A stretch of 6,127 bases of DNA from contig DASTZB010000305.1 of assembly GCA_035764525.1 (NCBI GenBank), positions 1 through 6,127 of the forward strand. Reading direction: 5' to 3'. Source of the stretch: VBAS01 sp035764525 (GTDB taxonomy: Bacteria > Bacteroidota > Bacteroidia > Chitinophagales > Chitinophagaceae). A program made the translations under genes and the position numbers. Below the pieces are notes generated by a model. That model was given only the letters and a program-made list of their open reading frames with translations. It made no database searches and was not told the DNA's origin. Below are positions 1 to 5,620 of this stretch, piece after piece. Numbering within the stretch: the stretch's first letter is position 1; each line of letters starts with the position of its first letter.

Positions 1-674
1 GCAACCCAAGTGGTGCAGTTTATTCAAAAGAAGAATTGAAACAATTGGCTATTGTTTTGGAAAATCATCCTAACATTTCAATTATTTCAGATGAAATATA
101 TGAGTACATAAATTTTGTCGGCCATCATGAAAGTATCGCACAGTTTCAAAACGTGAAAGACAGGGTGATCATCGTAAATGGATTGAGTAAAGGATTTGCA
201 ATGACAGGTTATCGTCTTGGTTATATTGCAGCGAATCCAATCGTGGCAAAAGCTTGCGAAAAGATACAAGGGCAATTTACCAGTGGTGCAAATGCAATAA
301 CTCAAAGAGCCGCTATTACTGCATTAACTACTGATCTGCGTCCGTCAATGGAAATGACAAAAGAATTTACACGACGTCGTAAACGTATCCTTGAATTGCT
401 GAAAGATATTCCCGGTACTCATGGCGCCGAGCCGGATGGTGCCTTTTATATTTTCCCGGTTGTAAAAGAATTTTTTGGAAGATCTGACGGAGAAAATGTG
501 ATCAATGATGCAGATGATCTTTGCATGTACTTGCTTAATAAAGCAAATGTTTCTACAGTAACTGGTCGTGCTTTTGGTGAAGCTGATTGTATCCGCATTT
601 CATTTGCCAATAGCATGGAAAAAATTGAAATAGCAATGGCGAGAATAAAAGAAGCGTTGGGAAAATTGAAGTAA
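1..674 (+). CDS. Class I aspartate aminotransferase (PLP-dependent), 5' end cut off by the window
   Basis: Pyridoxal-phosphate enzyme that moves an amino group between an amino acid, most likely aspartate, and 2-oxoglutarate in the cytoplasm. The open frame runs in from the left edge (first whole codon at base 3) and opens with NPSGAVYS, the cofactor-pocket motif of the fold type I class I/II family. Next come SDEIYEYI, whose Asp (90-92) should hold the pyridine nitrogen and whose Tyr (99-101) contacts the cofactor, then NGLSKGFAMTGYRLGY, whose Lys (189-191) is the Schiff-base lysine. Near the end, CIRISFANS contains the Arg (594-596) expected to bind the substrate carboxylate. These 223 whole codons are roughly the C-terminal half to two-thirds of a protein of about 400 residues. 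A TTG at 36 is an internal Leu codon, not a start. A hairpin terminator follows directly. Exact substrate preference cannot be read from the fragment. Confidence 0.93.
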   Translation, partial: NPSGAVYSKEELKQLAIVLENHPNISIISDEIYEYINFVGHHESIAQFQNVKDRVIIVNGLSKGFAMTGYRLGYIAANPIVAKACEKIQGQFTSGANAITQRAAITALTTDLRPSMEMTKEFTRRRKRILELLKDIPGTHGAEPDGAFYIFPVVKEFFGRSDGENVINDADDLCMYLLNKANVSTVTGRAFGEADCIRISFANSMEKIEIAMARIKEALGKLK

Positions 675-699
675 TTTTTTATTACTGACACCTGATTTT

Positions 700-730
700 A
701 ATGGCTCATTATTTTATGAGCCATTTTTAT
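700..730 (+). terminator. Intrinsic terminator of the aminotransferase gene
   Basis: AATGGCTCAT (700-709) and ATGAGCCATT (716-725) form a perfect 10-bp stem with a 6-nt loop, and the stem runs into a T-rich tail on the + strand. It lies 25 nt after the aminotransferase stop codon. Its right half overlaps the stop codon of the facing cytochrome gene (714-716). On the minus strand there is no good T tract after the stem, so it should mainly stop rightward transcripts. Confidence 0.85.
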
Positions 731-1031
731 TTTGCTGGATAAAAGCTTTGATGATCAGATTCTCATCTCCGTTTATTCTGCGTAATATACCTGCTTCATG
801 ATTGATGATAGTAGTGTCTTTATCAAATGGCATTCGTTCATACATTTTGCCACCGGTGAAATGGCAAGGCGAACAATTTTTTACAAGTATGGGTTGTATT
901 TGGCTGGCGAAATGAATAGTGTCTTTTAGTGTTATTGATTTTTGAACAACTGGTATGCCGGGTGGTTTTTTTGTACTGCTTCCTAACCATCCAAAAAGAA
1001 AAATAAAACCAAAAAGTACCAGGAGTTTCAT
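714..1031 (-). CDS. Small exported monohaem cytochrome c-like protein
   Basis: A 105-residue protein with a hydrophobic N-terminal stretch (about residues 3-17, after one Lys) that looks like a signal peptide or anchor. It has a single haem-attachment motif, CSPCH, at residues 53-57. The stretch IQPILVKNCSPCH resembles the start of the c-type cytochrome domains found in Bacteroidota and Planctomycetota. Met63 and Met67 are the possible sixth haem ligands. The signal segment has no lipobox Cys, so the mature protein would be periplasmic or held by the uncleaved segment. Only about 85 residues remain after export, small for a class I cytochrome c, so an electron shuttle or haem-sensing role is inference. 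A -7-like word TAACTTTA (minus strand, 1052-1059) lies 21 nt before the start, with no convincing -33 partner. The gene is single, convergent with the aminotransferase and divergent from the cyclase gene. Confidence 0.75.
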   Translation of the reverse strand: MKLLVLFGFIFLFGWLGSSTKKPPGIPVVQKSITLKDTIHFASQIQPILVKNCSPCHFTGGKMYERMPFDKDTTIINHEAGILRRINGDENLIIKAFIQQNKNGS

Positions 1032-1135
1032 TTCAAATTATCTTGTCCTTTTAAAGTTACGATTCTTAGAACTCAGTTTAATTGCCACTCAACACAATTA
1101 TTATTTCTTAAATTGGCTTACCAAAACTCTTTGTT

Positions 1136-1945
1136 ATGAAGTGGCTTTTGATACTCTCGATATTATTTTTATTTTCCTGTTCAGAAAAAAGTGAAAAAGA
1201 TGAATCAATTGCGGAAGAACTTTCTGAAGGGAAATGGATCGATCTTTCTTACGATTTTTCTGATAAGACCCTTTATTGGCCGACCGCCAACGTATTTAAA
1301 CTAGATACCGCTTTTCAGGGTGTTACTCCTTCTGGTTTTTATTATGAAGCGTATGATTATTGCGCAGCTGAGCATGGAGGAACTCACCTTGATGCACCAT
1401 CTCATTTTGCAAAAGGGAAATGGAGTACAGACCAGATCCCATTGGATAGATTAACCGGCAAAGCTGTCGTTATTGATGTTTCAAATAATGCATTAAAGAA
1501 TGCTGATTACCTGGTCTCTATCGCAGATATAGAAACATGGGAAAAAACCAATGGCAAACTGCCGGATGATATTATTATTTTATTTCGCACAGGATATGGT
1601 TCATTTTATCCTGATGCAAAAAAATATTTAGGTACCGATGAAAGAGGAACTGATGCTGTTGCAAAGCTTCATTTCCCCGGTATTGACCCACCTGCTGCTG
1701 AATGGTTAACAAAAAACAGAAAGGTAAAAGCGGTAGGTCTAGATGTTGCGAGTGTTGATTATGGCCAGTCAAAAGATTTTAGGACTCATCAAATATTGTA
1801 TGAGCAAAATATTCCTGGCTTTGAAAATGTTGCCAATCTTGATAAGCTTCCTGTAAAAGGCTCATTCATTATTGCATTGCCAATGAAAATAAAAGGCGGG
1901 AGCGGAGGCCCTTTGCGAATTGTTGCTATCGTTCCGGGCCAATAA
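1136..1945 (+). CDS. Cyclase-family (kynurenine formamidase-like) metal-dependent hydrolase, lipoprotein
   Basis: A 269-residue protein of the putative cyclase family (Pfam Cyclase), which includes bacterial kynurenine formamidase KynB, isatin hydrolase and similar metal-dependent amide or lactam hydrolases. The metal motif HGGTHLDAPSHF is intact at residues 80-91 (His80, His84, Asp86, His90). The second half of the site is represented by His218 and Glu230, with the 12-residue spacing of the KynB ligands. WP at 48-49 and FPGIDPPAAEWL (about 180-191) are also typical. Unlike KynB it begins with a signal peptide ending in a lipobox, LFSC (Cys15), followed by a charged linker (about 16-32), so it should be a lipid-anchored envelope protein. 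ATG 1136 is chosen because it gives the complete signal peptide. There are no tryptophan-pathway genes nearby, so the substrate is unknown. It ends 8 nt from the facing CPBP gene. Confidence 0.88.
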   Translation: MKWLLILSILFLFSCSEKSEKDESIAEELSEGKWIDLSYDFSDKTLYWPTANVFKLDTAFQGVTPSGFYYEAYDYCAAEHGGTHLDAPSHFAKGKWSTDQIPLDRLTGKAVVIDVSNNALKNADYLVSIADIETWEKTNGKLPDDIIILFRTGYGSFYPDAKKYLGTDERGTDAVAKLHFPGIDPPAAEWLTKNRKVKAVGLDVASVDYGQSKDFRTHQILYEQNIPGFENVANLDKLPVKGSFIIALPMKIKGGSGGPLRIVAIVPGQ

Positions 1946-1973
1946 TAATTCTGCTATTGCAGGAAATTATTTT
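1944..1973. terminator. Shared hairpin between the convergent cyclase and CPBP genes
   Basis: AATAATT plus CTGC (1944-1954) pairs with GCAG (1959-1962) and AATTATT (1965-1971), giving 11 bp around a TATT loop with a 2-nt bulge (GA). It spans the whole 8-nt gap and the stop codons of both genes. A short T-rich tail on each strand makes a bidirectional terminator plausible. The mostly A-T outer stem makes it weaker than the hairpin at 700-730. Confidence 0.5.
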
Positions 1974-2703
1974 CATCATCTGGTTGTTGAACTTGCTCCT
2001 TCATGTATTTTATGGTTAGCAATCCACCAATAGCGTCAACAAGAAAATGGAGGATCATTACGATCAATAATGAGCCAGAATAGATAAGCAGGTAACCAAA
2101 AAATACAGCAAGGAAAAATATTTTTAAAACAGCTTTTGCACCTTGATAAAAGTGAGCAATACTAAATGCTAAAGCAGGTAAAACAATAGCGATCATTTGC
2201 TGGTAACTATTCCCTTCAAACAAATACCAGCAATAATTAATAAGATATCCGCGATAAACAATTTCTTCAAAGACACCGGCGCTGAAGCAAAGCAAAAGAT
2301 ATTCCGGCAATTCACTGTTCTTTGTTGGTAAAAAAGGTGTTCTTTTTTTCCAGTTATCAACTGTTTCATCAATTCCTTTTTTTGAGGAAAGAGTTATGAT
2401 CGTATCTAACAAGTAAACAAGAATAAAAATGATTGCAAGCCACCACCATGATCGAAAATTTCCTGGTTGAGTTAAACCAAGTTCAGCCAACGGTCTTTTG
2501 AAAATCAACCAGACTGATACAACAATTGCACCCATAATAAAAAGCGAGAAGCTCCCCGATATATAAATTTGTTTTTTTTGATCACTGCTGAAATAAATAA
2601 GGGTAGTTCCTTTTAATTTTTGCCGGGCTGCATATAAGGGGAGGGCTATGCAAAAAACAAAAGCAACGATATGATCGACCCAATTGGGGAAGTTACCCAT
2701 CAT
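1954..2703 (-). CDS. CPBP family intramembrane metalloprotease (CAAX protease / Abi family)
   Basis: A 249-residue multi-pass membrane protein of the CPBP family (Pfam PF02517, relatives of Rce1). The three family motifs are present in order: FEEIVYRG with Glu146-Glu147, AFSIAHF with His184, and HFLVDA with His219 and Asp223. These residues form the metal site of the glutamate protease Rce1. Hydrophobic segments lie near residues 10-25, 48-68, 85-107, 134-158 and 168-230 (more than one helix in the last). The C-terminal tail is polar. Two adjacent ATG codons (2701-2703 and 2698-2700) could both start it; the first is used here. The start lies inside the end of coaE, overlapping by 11 nt, so the two genes share a transcript and are probably translationally coupled. 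Substrate unknown; bacterial members have been linked to bacteriocin immunity, pheromone processing and membrane protein turnover. Confidence 0.88.
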   Translation of the reverse strand: MMGNFPNWVDHIVAFVFCIALPLYAARQKLKGTTLIYFSSDQKKQIYISGSFSLFIMGAIVVSVWLIFKRPLAELGLTQPGNFRSWWWLAIIFILVYLLDTIITLSSKKGIDETVDNWKKRTPFLPTKNSELPEYLLLCFSAGVFEEIVYRGYLINYCWYLFEGNSYQQMIAIVLPALAFSIAHFYQGAKAVLKIFFLAVFFGYLLIYSGSLLIVMILHFLVDAIGGLLTIKYMKEQVQQPDDENNFLQ

Positions 2704-3298
2704 TTTTTTTGTTTGACAGCATAATTAGTTTTTCATGCAGATCGAGCACTTGCGGGATCAGGAGTTGCTGTTCATCATTTATAAGTACAAAATCACATTT
2801 ACTCATTTTTAGATCTTCATCAAGTTGTTGGCTCATTCGTTTTAACACCTCATCTCGACTCACCTTATCTCTTTCCATAGCTCGCTTAATCCTTAATTCA
2901 ATTGGTGAAGAAACCCCGATCACATGATCAAGGCGCTCAGAAACTTTTGCTTCAAATATTAAAGCTGCTTCGTGAATCGCATAAAGGCTTGTTTGCGATT
3001 GCATCCATGCTTCTGCATCCTTTTTTGTTGCAGGATGAACTATGGAGTTTAGTAAATCAAGTTTGGCGGGATCAGAAAACACTATTGAAGAAATATACTT
3101 GCGATCAAGAATGTTATTTGTGTACGCTTGTTTACCAAAAATAGTTGTAATGGCCGATCTCAAATCATCGTCTTCATTCATCAATTTCTTTGCTGCTATA
3201 TCTGCATAATAAACAGGAATAGCAAGCACTTCAAAAATTTGTGCAACTGTACTTTTGCCGCTACCAATTCCACCTGTAAGACCAATTTTCAGAACCAT
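2693..3298 (-). CDS. coaE: Dephospho-CoA kinase
   Basis: Catalyses the final step of coenzyme A synthesis in the cytoplasm: ATP-dependent phosphorylation of the 3'-hydroxyl of dephospho-CoA. The 201-residue length is normal for the family. The N-terminus has the P-loop GGIGSGKST (residues 9-17), followed by YYAD with the conserved Asp33. Later landmarks are the substrate-binding region around IVHP, HEAALIFEA, and RMSQQLDEDLKMSKCDFVLIND, a typical CoaE lid and C-terminal segment. ATG 3296-3298 gives the canonical M-x-L-K-I-G-L-T-G-G-I-G-S-G-K start. It lies 121 nt downstream of yajC, past a hairpin terminator and a promoter-like word, so it probably has some expression of its own. Its last codons, with a run of eight A, overlap the start of the CPBP protease gene. 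Confidence 0.95.
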   Translation of the reverse strand: MVLKIGLTGGIGSGKSTVAQIFEVLAIPVYYADIAAKKLMNEDDDLRSAITTIFGKQAYTNNILDRKYISSIVFSDPAKLDLLNSIVHPATKKDAEAWMQSQTSLYAIHEAALIFEAKVSERLDHVIGVSSPIELRIKRAMERDKVSRDEVLKRMSQQLDEDLKMSKCDFVLINDEQQLLIPQVLDLHEKLIMLSNKKNDG

Positions 3299-3326
3299 GA
3301 TTAAGAGGATTGAAAATGATTATGGG

Positions 3327-3358
3327 GAAAGTTAGGAATATGTTTTTAATGAGATAAA
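3327..3358 (-). promoter_or_regulatory. Candidate coaE promoter
   Basis: On the minus strand TAACTTTC (3327-3334) matches the Bacteroidota -7 word TAnnTTTG at all but the last base. A TTTA word (3355-3358) lies exactly 20 nt upstream, where the -33 element (TTG-like) is expected. It sits just after the yajC terminator and about 29 nt before the coaE ATG. The match is imperfect in both elements, so this is inference from position and consensus. Confidence 0.35.
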
Positions 3359-3391
3359 CAAAAGAGGAAATCAGTTTCCCGATCTCCTCTT
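3353..3391 (-). terminator. Intrinsic terminator after yajC
   Basis: On the minus strand AAGAGGAGATC (3391-3381) pairs with GATTTCCTCTT (3372-3362), an 11-bp stem with one G-U pair and an 8-nt loop, followed by TTGTTTATC. It begins about 29 nt after the yajC stop and separates nusB-DUF1573-yajC from coaE-CPBP. The opposite strand also shows the hairpin followed by AATCTTTTT, but no rightward gene needs it. Confidence 0.75.
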
Positions 3392-3419
3392 AATCTTTTT
3401 AATCCTATAAATTGTAGTT

Positions 3420-3773
3420 CTATTTCTTATCGGTTGCTGCTGTAGCTTTATTTAAAGCTGCTGTCATTTCCATGCTGATCGATGCTTTTTCCATTTTTAT
3501 GTAACTGCCGGGACTTACTTCAAGATTAATGGTGCCGTCTTCGTTTATTTTATTTACAGTGCCATGGATACCTGCAATAGTTACCACTTTAGTTCCTTTT
3601 TGCAGATCTTCAATGAATTTTTTCTGTTCTTTTTGTTTTTTAGTTTGTGGCCTTATAAAAAATAACCAAAAAACAAGAATGATCATTCCCATGAAAACGA
3701 GAGTGAAATTACCACCACCAAACATGCCACCACCTGAAGAACCAGACCCGGCTTGTAATAAATAGATAAACAT
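3420..3773 (-). CDS. yajC: Preprotein translocase accessory subunit YajC
   Basis: Small single-span inner-membrane protein that associates with SecD-SecF at the Sec translocon and supports protein export. The 117-residue product has a short Gly/Ser-rich N-terminal segment (about 8-21), one transmembrane helix (about 22-40), then the family signature FFIRPQ (about 38-43), a basic patch KKQKEQKK and the cytoplasmic domain beginning GTKVVTIAGIHGTV (about 60-73). The C-terminal tail (about 104-117) is Ala/Thr/Lys rich and probably disordered. ATG 3771-3773 is used; Met17 is a less likely alternative because it would leave a very short lead-in to the helix. It follows the DUF1573 gene by only 22 nt on the same strand, which suggests co-transcription, and is closed by a hairpin terminator. 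secD and secF are not in the window. Confidence 0.93.
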   Translation of the reverse strand: MFIYLLQAGSGSSGGGMFGGGNFTLVFMGMIILVFWLFFIRPQTKKQKEQKKFIEDLQKGTKVVTIAGIHGTVNKINEDGTINLEVSPGSYIKMEKASISMEMTAALNKATAATDKK

Positions 3774-3795
3774 TAATTTTTATTTTTTATTTGAA

Positions 3796-4299
3796 TCAAC
3801 TTTTTGTTTTTACTTCAACATGAAACGTAAGTGTGGTCATTGCAGGGTCAGTATTTGCAGTCATATAAACTTGCTTCGATTGAGTGCCTGATTTTCCTGA
3901 ACTGTTAAATGATGCTTTGATAACACCAGTTTCACCTGGCTGATAAGGTTTTTGTGGAGTTTCGGGAACTGTACAACCGCAGGAAGCATTTACGTTTGAA
4001 ATAACCAATGGTGTATTGCCGACATTTTTAAATCGAAAACTAACGTCAAGATTTTTGCCTTCTTCGATCTTCCCGAAATCTTTGTCCATGCCATCAAGCC
4101 ACTCCACCTTTGTTAAGGTAGCCGGATCAACAGTATTCTGTTGAGGGGCAGTACTAGTGTTTGTTGCATTCGCATTGTTTGTTGCTTCATTTGCTGTAGG
4201 AGCAGTACTGGCGGAAGTAGTTGCTTCAACTTTTTTGTCTGCCTCTTTACATGATACTATTGTAATAGCGGCAGCGAGTACAATAAGGATCTTTTTCAT
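3796..4299 (-). CDS. DUF1573 domain lipoprotein
   Basis: A 167-residue lipoprotein. The signal peptide ends in IVSC with the lipidated Cys at residue 17. A low-complexity Ala/Thr/Asn/Ser-rich linker (about 24-60) follows, then a DUF1573 domain (about 67-165) of the immunoglobulin-like type. The domain shows DFGKIEEG, FRFKNVGNTPLVI and the family hallmark SCGCTVPE (Cys107, Gly108, Cys109). The function of DUF1573 is not established. Its Ig-like fold and Cys-Gly-Cys pair suggest an envelope binding or structural role, which is inference. The gene sits between nusB and yajC, an arrangement I recall from many Bacteroidota genomes. An 86-nt gap after nusB contains a TACATTTG promoter word, so it probably starts a transcript carrying yajC as well. 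Sequence just before the ATG is A-rich with no Shine-Dalgarno-like site. Confidence 0.9.
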   Translation of the reverse strand: MKKILIVLAAAITIVSCKEADKKVEATTSASTAPTANEATNNANATNTSTAPQQNTVDPATLTKVEWLDGMDKDFGKIEEGKNLDVSFRFKNVGNTPLVISNVNASCGCTVPETPQKPYQPGETGVIKASFNSSGKSGTQSKQVYMTANTDPAMTTLTFHVEVKTKS

Positions 4300-4320
4300 T
4301 TTTTATTGATTTGAAGATTG

Positions 4321-4350
4321 CAAATGTAAGTGAAAGCTTTGAGTATAAAA
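4321..4350 (-). promoter_or_regulatory. Candidate promoter of the DUF1573-yajC unit
   Basis: Minus-strand TACATTTG (4321-4328) is a full match to the Bacteroidota -7 consensus TAnnTTTG and lies 21 nt before the DUF1573 ATG. Upstream, CTTTTA around 4346-4351 is a possible but weak -33 element, at 17-18 nt, slightly closer than the usual 19-21. The predicted leader would be about 15 nt and A-rich. Confidence 0.55.
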
Positions 4351-4385
4351 GTTTCGGTCGTTAAATACTGGTGAAACGCCATCGT

Positions 4386-5312
4386 CTACACTTTTTTATA
4401 ATCTACCTTTTGCATTTTGCCTTCAGCAACAAGTTCTTTATGAATATTATCAAGAATACCATTTACAAACTGCCCGCTTTGCGGCGTGCTGTATTCTTTG
4501 GCCAGATCTATGTATTCATTGATTGTAACTTTCGGAGGGATAGTTTCGAAATAAAGAAATTCTGCTACACCCATTTTCATTAAGATCATATCAAGTAATG
4601 CTATTCGTTCAGGGTCCCAGTTTTTTAATTTTGGAATGATCAGTGTTTGCAGGTGTTCGCTTTTTTCATGTACTGTTTTTAAAAGATTGATCGCAAAATC
4701 TTTTTTCTCACCGTTGATCATTTCTTTAAAATCAGCGCTTCCTGGTTTTTGTAAAAGATTTACCAGCAGTTGGATCACCATTTCGCCATCATCTTCCCAG
4801 TTAGAAAAATTCTCTTCTATGTAAGAGGTGAAATTTTCATCGGCCAGCAGCATTTTATCCAATACAAATTCAAGTATTTCTTTTTCTTCTTTGTTATCCC
4901 TGCCTTGCTTGCTGATGTAGGTTTTATATTCAGGAGTTTCAGCAAGTCGTAAATAAGCTTTTCGAACCAGGTCTTTGTTGATGATGAGTTGAGGTTTTGT
5001 TTTCACCAATGCTTCCTTGAACGATGTGTCCTCCAATACTCTCCATAATATTTTATTACCGGATAATTTAGTATTAACATGAAGATCTTCAAACGATGGA
5101 AGATGTTTACCTGCCCGCTGATGAGAATCGGTTTCTGCATAGCGACATACTTCGGTTAAAAAATAAGTGAGGTGAACGAAAAGCTGGCGGGTTTGGTCAA
5201 AATGATTTTGGAGAATCTTTTGTGGTTCTCCTGGTTTCACATCTGCTTCAAGGATAGTCAGGTTGTACAGCGTCTGCATCACTTTTACCCGGATATTTCT
5301 TCTGCTGATCAT
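4386..5312 (-). CDS. nusB: Transcription antitermination factor NusB (long Bacteroidota form)
   Basis: RNA-binding factor that, with NusE (S10), loads on boxA of ribosomal RNA transcripts and keeps RNA polymerase processive. Both ends match the NusB fold: SRRNIRVKVMQTLYNL near residues 3-18 corresponds to the first RNA-binding helix of NusB. WDPERIALLDMILMKMGVAEFL (from Trp232), IPPKVTINEYIDLAKEYS and GQFVNGILDNI (Asn284-Gly285) correspond to its conserved C-terminal helices. At 308 residues it is over twice the E. coli length. About 150 extra residues lie between the two conserved parts; they are mostly charged and probably helical. This is the usual Bacteroidota form as far as I recall, not a fusion seen only here. 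ATG 5310-5312 is preceded by a TATCTTCG promoter word. It heads the leftward housekeeping block and is divergent from rplK. Confidence 0.93.
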   Translation of the reverse strand: MISRRNIRVKVMQTLYNLTILEADVKPGEPQKILQNHFDQTRQLFVHLTYFLTEVCRYAETDSHQRAGKHLPSFEDLHVNTKLSGNKILWRVLEDTSFKEALVKTKPQLIINKDLVRKAYLRLAETPEYKTYISKQGRDNKEEKEILEFVLDKMLLADENFTSYIEENFSNWEDDGEMVIQLLVNLLQKPGSADFKEMINGEKKDFAINLLKTVHEKSEHLQTLIIPKLKNWDPERIALLDMILMKMGVAEFLYFETIPPKVTINEYIDLAKEYSTPQSGQFVNGILDNIHKELVAEGKMQKVDYKKV

Positions 5313-5334
5313 CTTTTAAGAACTGTTTGGGCAG

Positions 5335-5348
5335 CGAAGATAAGTCAA
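5335..5348 (-). promoter_or_regulatory. Candidate nusB promoter
   Basis: Minus-strand TATCTTCG (5335-5342) matches TAnnTTTG at seven of eight positions and lies 22 nt before the nusB ATG. It is embedded in TTGAC-T-TATCTTCGCTGCCC, which closely copies the rplK promoter on the opposite strand. No TTG-like -33 word is seen at 19-21 nt, so the call rests on the -7 match and the resemblance. Confidence 0.5.
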
Positions 5349-5493
5349 TCACAAAGAGCTTGAGATTAATAAATATTTTCCTGCGCCACTTTTTTTCCAC
5401 CATTATTATTTTTACTCACAAAACTGATTTCAAAAATGAAAATTGAACCTCATATGGTTGAACATTGGGGGTTAAAATATTTTTTTGAAAAGC

Positions 5494-5530
5494 TTTAAAA
5501 AATTACCTCATTGACCCTATCTTTGCCGCC
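5494..5530 (+). promoter_or_regulatory. Candidate rplK promoter
   Basis: TATCTTTG (5518-5525) is a full match to the Bacteroidota -7 word TAnnTTTG. A TTTA word at 5494-5497 lies 20 nt upstream, the right place for the -33 element although TTTG would be the better match. The region upstream (about 5474-5510) is rich in A and T runs, as often seen before strong promoters. Transcription would start near 5530, giving a leader of about 107 nt, long enough for regulation. Confidence 0.6.
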
Positions 5531-5620
5531 CCAATTAGTTCTTTAGAATTCTCCGCCGCGGCGGAGACGACGAATTTGGGAGACCGAGTAGTTGATAAAA
5601 CGAAAGGTCGCTATTACCAA
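5529..5620 (+). promoter_or_regulatory. Structured rplK mRNA leader, candidate autoregulatory element
   Basis: Two competing folds can be drawn. In fold A, CCC+AATT (5530-5536) pairs with AATT+GGG (5573-5576, 5578-5580, one bulged T), enclosing the perfect palindrome CTCCGCCGCGGCGGAG (5551-5566). In fold B, TTGG (5576-5579) pairs with CCAA (5617-5620) and GACC (5582-5585) with GGTC (5606-5609), leaving an asymmetric internal loop. Both use 5576-5579, so they exclude each other. The family knowledge is that protein L1, encoded by rplA, represses rplK-rplA translation through a leader site in many bacteria. That this is such a site is inference; I could not match a full L1 consensus by eye. Confidence 0.4.
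5551..5566. repeat. GC-rich 16-bp perfect palindrome
   Basis: CTCCGCCGCGGCGGAG is its own reverse complement, with 14 of 16 bases G or C, inside an otherwise AT-rich intergenic region. It could be the inner stem of the rplK leader hairpin, an operator for a dimeric regulator, or one copy of a dispersed palindromic repeat. The window contains no second copy. Confidence 0.8.

Noticed and set aside
87..305. Minus-strand open frame of 72 codons
   Set aside because: Shadow of the aminotransferase, antisense to its conserved active-site lysine region, with no recognisable domain.
36..674. TTG at 36 as a start for the aminotransferase
   Set aside because: The frame stays open to the left edge and the upstream residues NPSGAVYS are conserved family sequence, so the gene is truncated by the window.
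1032..1135. Promoter for the cyclase lipoprotein gene
   Set aside because: No word in the 104-nt gap fits TAnnTTTG on the plus strand at a sensible distance with a -33 partner.
955..1194. Plus-strand open frame of 79 codons
   Set aside because: Antisense to the cytochrome signal peptide and out of frame with the cyclase lipoprotein start; no domain or plausible start context.
2902..3144. Plus-strand open frame of 80 codons
   Set aside because: Lies entirely antisense to coaE and resembles no known protein.
3529..3765. Plus-strand open frame of 78 codons
   Set aside because: Antisense of yajC; its hydrophobic and Pro-rich look comes from the complement of the yajC transmembrane and glycine codons.
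4337..4380. Hairpin after nusB (GTTTC ... GAAAC then TTTTATA on the minus strand)
   Set aside because: Only 5 bp with a loop of 17 nt, too weak to call a terminator.
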